Origin: Actinomycetes bacterium
Lineage (GTDB): Bacteria; Actinomycetota; Actinomycetes; Actinomycetales; Microbacteriaceae
Reading direction: 5' to 3'
DNA length: 11,038 nt
Assembly (NCBI GenBank): GCA_023450335.1
Contig: JAEXHA010000067.1
Location: 1 to 11,038, forward strand
The notes below the pieces were generated by a model. The model had not been told where the DNA came from, did no database searches, and saw nothing but the letters and a program-made list of their open reading frames with translations. This document shows, piece by piece, positions 1-5,838 of this stretch (the first letter of the stretch is position 1; the number at the start of each line of letters is the position of its first letter). Both the position numbers and the translations under genes were made by a program.

Positions 1-267
1 CTGGAGAGCCGGATCGGCGGCGCGGACGCGGTCGCGCGGGTGTTCGCCGGCCGCGCCGAGCTCACGCGGCTCGTGCGGGTCGACGGCATTCCGGCGGCCG
101 CGTACATCGCCGGCGACATCGTGCGCGCCGTGTACTTCGTCGGCTTCGACGCCGACAAGATCACGCGTCTGGACATCGTCGCCGCACCGGAGCGCCTGGC
201 GGCCGTTTCAACGGTGATCGCCGACCCGCCGGGCAGGGCCGACGACGGTGCGCTGCCGCGGGGCTGA
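1..267 (+). CDS. C-terminal part of a probable SigJ/ECF41-type sigma factor (SnoaL/NTF2-like domain), truncated at window start
   Basis: The frame is open from the first base and ends at TGA 265-267, leaving 88 visible residues and no start. The visible protein reads like the last strands of an SnoaL/NTF2-like fold: GADAVARVFAGRAEL, then VRVDGIPAAAYIAGDIVRAV, then a strand ending TRLDIVAAPERLAAV. Actinobacterial ECF41/SigJ sigma factors end in this pattern, with a name-giving (V/L)NG-P-A stretch and a terminal D-V-x-x-P-x-(R/K)L. In that family the C-terminal domain modulates sigma activity. The sigma2 and sigma4 regions would lie outside the window, so a stand-alone NTF2-like protein is equally compatible. 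The last 20 or so residues are low complexity and probably not part of the fold. The family call is an inference from pattern memory. Confidence 0.5.
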   Translation: MESRIGGADAVARVFAGRAELTRLVRVDGIPAAAYIAGDIVRAVYFVGFDADKITRLDIVAAPERLAAVSTVIADPPGRADDGALPRG

Positions 268-295
268 CGGGTGCGCAGCGGGTCTCGGGTGGGTG

Positions 296-342
296 TTGAC
301 CGCATGACTGAACAGGTGTTTAATCCTGAACGTGAGTTCAAC
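296..342 (+). promoter_or_regulatory. Promoter and candidate operator of the TetR-ABC operon, with leaderless start
   Basis: TTGACC at 296-301 and TTTAAT at 319-324 are separated by 17 bases, each matching the sigma-70 consensus at 5 of 6 positions. Seven bases separate the -10 box from the GTG at 332, so transcription should begin at or one base before the start codon. No Shine-Dalgarno sequence is visible. Two small palindromes overlap the core promoter: CAGG-N8-CCTG (313-328) frames the -10 box, and TGAAC-N4-GTTCA (327-340) lies over the start. A further TGAAC sits at 309-313. This is where an autoregulating TetR protein would bind. The promoter is well supported by sequence; the operator is inferred. 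Confidence 0.6.
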
Positions 343-1039
343 CATGCGCCGCCCACCGTCGGGCCCGCACACCGCTGATCGCATCCGGGACGCCGCCGTG
401 GCGGCCTTCGCCGCTCACGGGTTCGGAAGCACGACGATCCGCGCCATCGCCGCCGCGGCCGGCGTTTCCGCCGCGCTGGTGATCCATCACTTCGGTTCGA
501 AGGAGGGCCTGCGGACAGTGTGCGACGACCACGTGTTCGCAACGCTCACTCAGAAGAAGCGGGAGAATGCCGACCAGGCCCCGCCGCTCGTCGCGGCCGC
601 GATCTTCAACGACGACGAGATGCGCACCTACGTCGACTACCTGGTCAAGTCGCTCCTCGATCCCTCTGAGCAGGGTCAGCGCTTCTTCGACCACTACATC
701 GAACTGACCGAGCAGTTCATCGAAGAGGGTTTCCCGGGCTATGTGCTGCGCCGTGCGGACGACCGGCGCGCGCAGGCCGCAGCCATTGCCATGCTCGGGC
801 TCGCGCCGATGATGCTGGAACCTCGCATCCGGCACGCGCTAGGCACCCGTGATCTTCCCGAATCGATGGCCCGGCTCACGCCCTACCTGTCGGATCTCTA
901 TCAGCACGGATTCATCGAGGCGGTTCCCGACGGCCAGGTGGCATCCGGCCCGCGCGCCACACCCGGAAGTCAGCATGACCCGCCGGCAGCGACGACATCA
1001 CAGAAAGGAACCCCTCAGAGCACAGAAAGCGAATCATGA
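332..1039 (+). CDS. TetR/AcrR family transcriptional regulator (RaaS-like position)
   Basis: This is a 235-residue DNA-binding repressor candidate. Residues about 16-62 form the TetR N-terminal helices: RIRDAAVAAFAAHGF, then a helix-turn-helix TTIRAIAAAAGVSAALVIHHF, then GSKEGL. The rest, to about residue 202, is a helical ligand-binding/dimer domain without recognisable residues. The final 33 residues (about 203-235) are Pro/Ser/Thr/Gln rich and look unstructured; family members of this type usually end near residue 205-212. The GTG at 332 is preferred because it lies seven bases after a good -10 box; an ATG at 344 would remove four residues. The stop overlaps the ABC ATPase start (ATGA 1036-1039), so regulator and pump are co-transcribed and probably translationally coupled. 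By analogy with Rv1219c, it likely represses its own operon and responds to an exported compound. The effector cannot be read from sequence. Confidence 0.88.
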   Translation: MSSTMRRPPSGPHTADRIRDAAVAAFAAHGFGSTTIRAIAAAAGVSAALVIHHFGSKEGLRTVCDDHVFATLTQKKRENADQAPPLVAAAIFNDDEMRTYVDYLVKSLLDPSEQGQRFFDHYIELTEQFIEEGFPGYVLRRADDRRAQAAAIAMLGLAPMMLEPRIRHALGTRDLPESMARLTPYLSDLYQHGFIEAVPDGQVASGPRATPGSQHDPPAATTSQKGTPQSTESES

Positions 1040-1965
1040 CACCTGCACGTTCAGTCGATGCTCCGGCATCCGCCATCAGCATCAGCAATCTCTCCAAGAG
1101 CTACGGCGCGGTGCGCGCCCTCGACGGGTTGGACCTCGAAGTCGCGCCGGGCGAGGTCCATGGACTCCTCGGCCCCAACGGCGCGGGCAAGTCGACCACG
1201 ATCCGCATCCTGCTCGGCATCCTGCGGCACGACTCCGGGAGCGTGCGCCTGCTCGGCGGTGACCCGTGGAGCGACGCCGTCTCCCTGCATCGCCGGCTCG
1301 CCTATGTGCCCGGTGATGTCGAGTTGTGGCCGAGCCTCACCGGCGGCGAGGCCATCGACCTGTTCGCGCGGCTGCGCGGCGGCGTCGACACCGCGAAGCG
1401 GGACGAGCTCATCGAGCGCTTCGACCTCGACCCTCGGAAGAAGGGGCGCACCTACTCCAAGGGCAACCGGCAGAAGGTCGCGCTCATCTCGGCTCTGGCG
1501 TCCCACGTCGAACTGCTGCTGCTCGACGAGCCCACGGCCGGACTCGATCCACTCATGGAAGCCGTCTTCCAGGAGTGCATCCGTGAGGCCAAGGCCGAGG
1601 GGCGCACGGTGCTGCTGTCCAGTCACATCCTCGCCCAGGTCGAGGTGCTCGCCGACCGCATTTCGATCGTCCGGAGCGGCACGGTCGTCGAGTCGGGAAG
1701 CCTCACCGACCTGCGCCACCTCTCGCGGACGGCGGTGACCGTGACGACCGCGGTCCCCATCGTCGGCCTGTCCGAGCGCGCCGGCGTGCACGACGTGCGC
1801 GAGGAGAGCGGCCGGACACGCTTCGACGTCGACGCGCACCACCTGCCCGAGGTCATGCGTGAGCTGGCGTCTCATGACGTGCAGACGCTCACCGCCTCAC
1901 CGCCGACGCTCGAGCAGCTGCTGTTGCGCCACTACGGTGACGAACTGACCCGGAGCGCCTCATGA
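1036..1965 (+). CDS. ABC transporter ATP-binding protein, drug-efflux type (Rv1218c/tetronasin-like)
   Basis: This 309-residue nucleotide-binding subunit would power the permease encoded next. Walker A is GPNGAGKST (46-54), Walker B LLLLDEP (160-166), D-loop GLDP (169-172) and H-loop SSH (195-197, His197). Two positions are not canonical. The Q-loop site reads YVPGD (90-94), with Gly93 where Gln is usual, and the signature is SKGNR (141-145) instead of LSGGQ. Both features are, to my knowledge, also seen in the Rv1218c/TnrB group, so they support membership rather than inactivation. Residues after about 215 form a C-terminal extension typical of exporters of the DrrA/CcmA class. It overlaps both neighbours by ATGA (1036-1039 and 1962-1965). 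The SD is weak (AGAAAG at 1024-1029), consistent with coupled translation. The substrate is unknown; lipophilic drugs or polyether-like compounds are a guess from the family. Confidence 0.9.
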   Translation: MTPARSVDAPASAISISNLSKSYGAVRALDGLDLEVAPGEVHGLLGPNGAGKSTTIRILLGILRHDSGSVRLLGGDPWSDAVSLHRRLAYVPGDVELWPSLTGGEAIDLFARLRGGVDTAKRDELIERFDLDPRKKGRTYSKGNRQKVALISALASHVELLLLDEPTAGLDPLMEAVFQECIREAKAEGRTVLLSSHILAQVEVLADRISIVRSGTVVESGSLTDLRHLSRTAVTVTTAVPIVGLSERAGVHDVREESGRTRFDVDAHHLPEVMRELASHDVQTLTASPPTLEQLLLRHYGDELTRSAS

Positions 1966-3638
1966 GTGCGCCGGTGACGGACGCCCGTCGCGCGACAACG
2001 CCCCCATCCCTGCCACGTCACGCCAGCGGCGGGTCGTTGACCGGCACCGGGTCGTTGCTGCGATTCATGCTGCGACGGGACCGGGTACGTCTGCCCGCGT
2101 GGGTGCTCGGTCTGACGATGCTCCTCGCATACTTCGCCAACGCCCTCGGGCTCGTTCTCGACGACGATTCCCTGCGAAGCTTCGCCGCGTTCGCCGCGAA
2201 CCCGGTCATGGCGCTCATCGGAGGTCCCGGCTACGGCTTCGACGACATCACCCTCGGCCGGTTCCTCGTCGGGCTGTACGGCGCTTTCATCATGATCGGC
2301 GCGGCGCTGATGAGCATCATGACGGTGTCACGCCACACCCGGGTCGAGGAGCAGACCGGGCGTGCAGAGCTGGTGCGCGCGAACGTCGTGGGCCGGCATG
2401 CGCAGCTGGCCGCGGCGCTGGTGCTCGTCGTCGGGATGAACGTCGTGATGTCCGCGCTCATGGCTGTGACGTTCCAGGTATCGCCGGCGGGTGGCCCCTG
2501 GTCGTCCTCGCTGCTCTTCGCCTGCAGCATCGGCGCTGTCGGACTCGTCTTCGCGGGGGTGGCCGCCGTCGCCGTGCAGTTCTCGCCGTTCGCCCGCGCT
2601 GCATCGGGGATCGCGGGGGCGGTACTCGCCGCGAGTTTCATCGTCCGCGGTCTCGGCGACGTGTCGGCGGTCCAAGGTGGGGACCTGTCGTGGCTGTCGT
2701 GGCTGTCGCCTTTCGGGTGGTCCCAGCAGACGGCACCGCTCACGCTGGACCGATGGTGGCCGCTGGCGCTCTCCGTCGCGGCGTTCGTCGTCCTCGCCGC
2801 TGCCGGTTTCGCTCTGCAGTCGCGTCGCGACCTCGCCGCGGGCATCCTGCCCGATCGTCTCGGAGGGGCGACGGCCCCCGCCTGGTTGCGGGACGCGGTC
2901 TCCCTCGCGTTCCGCCTGCAGCGCGCCGCGCTCGCGTGGTGGTCGCTCGCTCTCCTCGTCGCGGGACTGACCTTCGGCGCGTTCGTGCAGCCGATGGCGG
3001 AGAACGCGGCGGGGATGCCCGAAGCGTTCCTCCTGGCCTTCGGCGGTGCCGAGGGCATGATCGAGGGCTATCTCGGTTTCATGGGCGTCTACTTCGCCAT
3101 GATGGTCGCCGTCCAGGCCGTCCTCGCGGTGCAGGCGCTGCGCGGCGAGGAGCAGGCGGTGCGTGCCGAACCGGTGCTCGCCTCAGCCGTGTCGCGCGGC
3201 GGGTGGCTGCTCTCGTGGGTGTCGGTGACCGGCGTCGGCTCGCTGTGGCTGCTCGCCCTCGCCGGGCTGGGCAACGGGCTCGGTGCGGTTCTCGCGACCG
3301 GTGACCGGGAACTGTTCGGCCCCGTGGTGCTCGGCCACATTGCGCACACGCCCGCGGTCTGGGTGCTGCTGGCGCTCGCGGTCGCGTTCTACGGCGCCGC
3401 GCCCCGGCTGGTCGGGATCACCTGGGTCGTGTTCGGATACGGCACCATGCTGAGCCTCTTCGGCGACATGCTGCAGTTGGATGACGCGGTGCTCGCGACC
3501 TCGGTCTTCCGGCACGTCGGTCAGTACCCGGCCCAAGACATCGCATGGGCGGCCGTCGGAGCGCTCACCATCGCCGCCGGCCTGTTGGGCGGGATCGGAG
3601 TCGTCGGTTTCCGCCGCCGCGACCTGATCACAGCGTGA
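1962..3638 (+). CDS. ABC transporter permease, two-half exporter type (Rv1217c/tetronasin-like)
   Basis: This 558-residue integral membrane protein probably has 12 transmembrane segments in two halves of about six. Hydrophobic stretches are visible near 46-64, 101-121, 149-171, 184-205, 211-229 and 266-284, then again near 324-343, 369-390, 415-434, 462-479, 482-500 and 527-550. The halves are internally repeated: the cytosolic loop EEQTGRAELVRANVVGR (129-145) in half one corresponds to EEQAVRAEPVLASAVSR (396-412) in half two. Each half also ends in an RRDL motif (288-291 and 552-555). Rv1217c has this size and architecture. The start ATG overlaps the ATPase stop (ATGA 1962-1965), with GGAG at 1952-1955 six bases upstream. 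One ATPase gene with one fused permease implies two ATPase copies per permease. The first 30 residues are polar and probably cytosolic. Confidence 0.87.
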   Translation: MSAPVTDARRATTPPSLPRHASGGSLTGTGSLLRFMLRRDRVRLPAWVLGLTMLLAYFANALGLVLDDDSLRSFAAFAANPVMALIGGPGYGFDDITLGRFLVGLYGAFIMIGAALMSIMTVSRHTRVEEQTGRAELVRANVVGRHAQLAAALVLVVGMNVVMSALMAVTFQVSPAGGPWSSSLLFACSIGAVGLVFAGVAAVAVQFSPFARAASGIAGAVLAASFIVRGLGDVSAVQGGDLSWLSWLSPFGWSQQTAPLTLDRWWPLALSVAAFVVLAAAGFALQSRRDLAAGILPDRLGGATAPAWLRDAVSLAFRLQRAALAWWSLALLVAGLTFGAFVQPMAENAAGMPEAFLLAFGGAEGMIEGYLGFMGVYFAMMVAVQAVLAVQALRGEEQAVRAEPVLASAVSRGGWLLSWVSVTGVGSLWLLALAGLGNGLGAVLATGDRELFGPVVLGHIAHTPAVWVLLALAVAFYGAAPRLVGITWVVFGYGTMLSLFGDMLQLDDAVLATSVFRHVGQYPAQDIAWAAVGALTIAAGLLGGIGVVGFRRRDLITA

Positions 3639-3717
3639 CCGCGGGGTAGGCTGGTCCCGGCGCGTCGGGAAGTCTGGTCGACATTCACCTGCTTCGTCGA
3701 CCCACCGGGACCCGCCT
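3639..3717 (+). promoter_or_regulatory. nhaA leader: weak promoter and nested inverted repeats
   Basis: The 79 bases between the permease stop and the nhaA ATG contain two nested perfect inverted repeats. The outer pair is GGTCCCGG (3653-3660) with CCGGGACC (3705-3712). The inner pair is GGTCGAC (3676-3682) with GTCGACC (3696-3702) around a 13-base loop. The outer 3' arm contains GGGA, the only Shine-Dalgarno-like stretch before the ATG, so folding could hide the ribosome site. A possible -10 box TAGGCT (3647-3652) has only a poor -35 (CTGATC, 3624-3629). Transcription from it would start inside the outer 5' arm, so the full outer stem would form only on longer transcripts from upstream. I do not recognise a named riboswitch. 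Confidence 0.35.
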
Positions 3718-5061
3718 ATGACCGCTCGTCAGCCTTCCCACCATCCCAGCGAGCCGGAGCAGTTCCCGGCCCGCGGCAGTTATGCCGAGGCGCGGCGCAT
3801 CGGCACGCTGCTGCGCAAAGAGACCGTCGGCGGGGCCCTGCTGGTGCTCTTGGCCGTGGTCGGCATCATCTGGGCCAACTCGCCGTGGGCCGATGGGTAT
3901 TTCGCTCTGCGTGACTGGGAGATCGGATACGAGCCCTGGCACTTGCGGTTGAGCCTGGGTGCGTGGGCGGCGGACGGCCTGCTCGCCATCTTCTTCTTCC
4001 TCGTCGGATTGGAGCTCAAGCGGGAGTTCGTGGCCGGCGACCTGCGCCGGTTCTCGACCGCGATCGTCCCGGTGGCAGCGGCGGTCGGCGGCGTGATCGT
4101 TCCGGCACTCTTCTACATCGCCGTCGCCGGACGTGACCCCGACCTCCTGCGGGGCTGGGCCATCCCCACGGCGACCGACATCGCTTTCGCCGTGGCCGTG
4201 CTTGCTCTGATCGGTTCGCATCTGCCCAGCGCGCTGCGCATCTTTCTGCTCACCCTCGCGGTGGTCGACGACCTCATCGCGATCACGATCATCGCGCTGT
4301 TCTACACCGAGACGATCGAGATCGTGCCGCTGCTGCTGGGGTTGCTCACCATCGCCGTCTATGGGGTGCTCGCCCAGCGCTACCGGCAGTTCTTCCATCT
4401 CAAGCCCGCTGCCGCATGGCTTATTCTGCTTCCGATCGGCGTGGTGGCATGGGCGTTCGTCCACGCCGCCGGCATCCACGCCACGATCGCGGGTGTCCTC
4501 CTCGGCTTCACCATCCCGGTCCGCCATCGTCGGCGTGACCGCGTGCCGGACACCGAGCCGGGGCTCGCGGAGGTCTTCGAGCATCGGTTCCGCCCGCTGT
4601 CTGCGGGTTTCGCAGTGCCGGTGTTCGCGTTCTTCTCCGCGGGCGTCGCACTCGGGGGCCTCGACGGGTTCCGCTCCGCCCTGACCGACCCCGTGATGAT
4701 CGGCATCGTCGTGGCCCTGGTCGCCGGGAAGCCGATCGGCATCGTTCTGGCAACGTGGTTGACGACTCGCATCCGTGGCATCCGGCTGGACCCGGCGCTG
4801 AGGTGGGTGGATCTGGCGGGAGTGGGCCTGCTGGCGGGCATCGGATTCACCGTCTCGCTGCTGGTCACCGAACTCAGCTTCACGCCCACAGACCCGCACC
4901 ACGACCACGCCAAGGTCGCGATCCTGGTGGCATCTGTGATCGCGGCGGCGATCGCATCAGTCTTGCTGCTGAGCCGCAACCGGCGGTATCGCCGGATCGC
5001 TCGGGCAGAGGCGGTCGACGACGACGGCGACGGCATCCCTGACGTCTACCAGCGTCCGTAG
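3718..5061 (+). CDS. nhaA: Na+/H+ antiporter NhaA
   Basis: This 447-residue inner-membrane antiporter exchanges cytoplasmic Na+ or Li+ for external protons and serves salt and alkaline-pH tolerance. Family hallmarks appear in order: FFFLVGLELKRE (92-103); PTATDIAFAVAVLALIG with Asp154, equivalent to E. coli Asp133; LTLAVVDDLIAI with the ion-binding pair Asp184-Asp185 (E. coli Asp163/164); AGIHATIAGVLLG (251-263); FAFFSAGV (303-310); AGKPIGI with Lys338 (E. coli Lys300); and AGIGFTVSLLVTELSF (373-388). It is longer than E. coli NhaA (388 residues), with a polar N-terminal tail of about 30 residues and a C-terminal tail beyond residue 420. That tail ends in DDDGDGIPD (434-442), resembling a Ca2+-binding DxDxDG loop. 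The ATG at 3718 is the only reasonable start, although its SD is weak. It sits alone between two exporter operons. Confidence 0.96.
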   Translation: MTARQPSHHPSEPEQFPARGSYAEARRIGTLLRKETVGGALLVLLAVVGIIWANSPWADGYFALRDWEIGYEPWHLRLSLGAWAADGLLAIFFFLVGLELKREFVAGDLRRFSTAIVPVAAAVGGVIVPALFYIAVAGRDPDLLRGWAIPTATDIAFAVAVLALIGSHLPSALRIFLLTLAVVDDLIAITIIALFYTETIEIVPLLLGLLTIAVYGVLAQRYRQFFHLKPAAAWLILLPIGVVAWAFVHAAGIHATIAGVLLGFTIPVRHRRRDRVPDTEPGLAEVFEHRFRPLSAGFAVPVFAFFSAGVALGGLDGFRSALTDPVMIGIVVALVAGKPIGIVLATWLTTRIRGIRLDPALRWVDLAGVGLLAGIGFTVSLLVTELSFTPTDPHHDHAKVAILVASVIAAAIASVLLLSRNRRYRRIARAEAVDDDGDGIPDVYQRP

Positions 5062-5067
5062 CCGGGC

Positions 5068-5102
5068 AGGTCACCGGCCCGTCGGAACGCAGGCGGTGAC
5101 CT
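5068..5102 (+). terminator. Hairpin after nhaA, candidate terminator
   Basis: A perfect 9-bp inverted repeat, AGGTCACCG (5068-5076) and CGGTGACCT (5094-5102), surrounds a 17-base loop and starts six bases after the nhaA stop. There is no T-run behind it, which is common for actinobacterial hairpin terminators. Its last two bases are shared with the inverted repeat in front of the ArsR gene. An operator role is therefore also possible. Confidence 0.45.
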
Positions 5103-5144
5103 ATGAAAGAAGTCTTGCGAAAGAAAGCTTTCATAGCGTAGGGT
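5101..5144 (+). promoter_or_regulatory. ArsR-MFS promoter with overlapping operator
   Basis: CTATGAAAG (5101-5109) and CTTTCATAG (5128-5136) form a perfect 9-bp inverted repeat with an 18-base spacer. The right arm also lies in the 10-bp palindrome GAAAGCTTTC (5123-5132). The promoter TTGCGA (5115-5120)-N18-TAGGGT (5139-5144) sits inside and just after it, so a bound regulator would cover the -35 box and spacer. The -10 box is seven bases before the ATG at 5152 and there is no SD, predicting a leaderless transcript. This AT-rich palindrome stands out sharply from the surrounding GC-rich sequence. Binding by the downstream ArsR protein is inferred. Confidence 0.7.
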
Positions 5145-5151
5145 CGTCGAC

Positions 5152-5838
5152 ATGACCGATCACAGTTCGCAGCGGGTGACCGACCCGGCGCGGCTGCGCG
5201 CGCTCGCGCACCCGCTGCGCATCCGCCTGTTCGACCTGCTCAACGACCACGACGAGCTCACGGCCAGCGAATGCGCAGAGCTGGTGGGGGAGTCGCCGGC
5301 GAGCTGCTCGTTCCACCTGCGCATGCTCGAGAAGTACGGATTCATCGAGCGGGCCGCCGCGCGCGGCCGCGAGAAGCCGTGGCGCCTGAGCGCGCCGTCG
5401 TGGGACATGCGCCCCGAGGCCGGCCAACCGGCATCCCTCACCGCCGTCGCCGAGATCGCTCTGCTCGGGCTCGACCTCGACGTCGCCCGCATCCGCTCCT
5501 ACTTCGAGCACATCGCCGCCGAGCCCGACGAGTGGGTGCAGGCCAGCACTTTCACCCGGTCGACGTTCTGGGCCACCGCCGAGGAGCTGGCCGAGCTGAG
5601 CCGTGATCTGCAGCAGATCACCGACCGTTTCGCCGGCCGGCAGAAGGACCCGTCGCTGCGGCCCGACGGAGCGCGGTACTCCCGCATGACAGCCTTCGCG
5701 CACGCCGATCCCGTGGGGCGCAACGCGCCACCCGCAACCGACCCGGCCGCTCCGGCATCAACCGCTCCGGCATCAACCGACCCGGCATTCACCGACCCGG
5801 CATCCACCGCTCCGGCATCCACCGAGGACACGAAATGA
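5152..5838 (+). CDS. ArsR-type winged-helix transcriptional regulator (HTH_20) with pentapeptide-repeat tail
   Basis: This 228-residue regulator probably controls itself and the MFS exporter that follows. The N-terminal 80 residues form a winged helix: DPARLRALAHPLRIRLFDLL (11-30), a helix with ASECAELVG (38-46), the recognition helix ESPASCSFHLRMLEKYGFI (47-65), and a wing around RGREKPWRL (71-79). Cys41 and Cys52 are present, but not in the CxC metal site of classical ArsR, so a metal ligand is not implied. Residues 95-165 are helical and may bind an organic effector or dimerise. Residues 200-224 are five tandem pentapeptides APAST, APAST, DPAFT, DPAST, APAST. The start is fixed by the -10 box seven bases upstream. 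The stop overlaps the next start (ATGA 5835-5838), arguing for coupled expression with the exporter. Confidence 0.85.
   Translation: MTDHSSQRVTDPARLRALAHPLRIRLFDLLNDHDELTASECAELVGESPASCSFHLRMLEKYGFIERAAARGREKPWRLSAPSWDMRPEAGQPASLTAVAEIALLGLDLDVARIRSYFEHIAAEPDEWVQASTFTRSTFWATAEELAELSRDLQQITDRFAGRQKDPSLRPDGARYSRMTAFAHADPVGRNAPPATDPAAPASTAPASTDPAFTDPASTAPASTEDTK
5749..5823 (+). repeat. Five tandem 15-bp units in the 3' end of the ArsR gene
   Basis: The units run 5749-5763, 5764-5778, 5779-5793, 5794-5808 and 5809-5823. Each has the form G(C/A)(T/C)-CCG-GCA-T(C/T)(A/C)-ACC, in frame, encoding (A/D)PA(S/F)T. Each of the four TCA or TCC units carries the CCGGCATC core that recurs elsewhere in the window. 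The length is a multiple of three, so gain or loss of units would change the tail by pentapeptides without breaking the frame or the overlap with the MFS gene. Confidence 0.9.

Noticed and set aside
3685..4908. A 407-codon open frame on the minus strand opposite nhaA
   Set aside because: It is rich in Asp, Arg, Gln and His without any domain, the signature of an antisense frame in GC-rich DNA. The plus-strand frame is an unmistakable NhaA.
5271..5432. Classical metal-binding site in the ArsR protein (Cys41, Cys52)
   Set aside because: The cysteines are not in the CxC arrangement of metal-sensing ArsR proteins, and the partner is an MFS exporter rather than an arsenite or metal pump.
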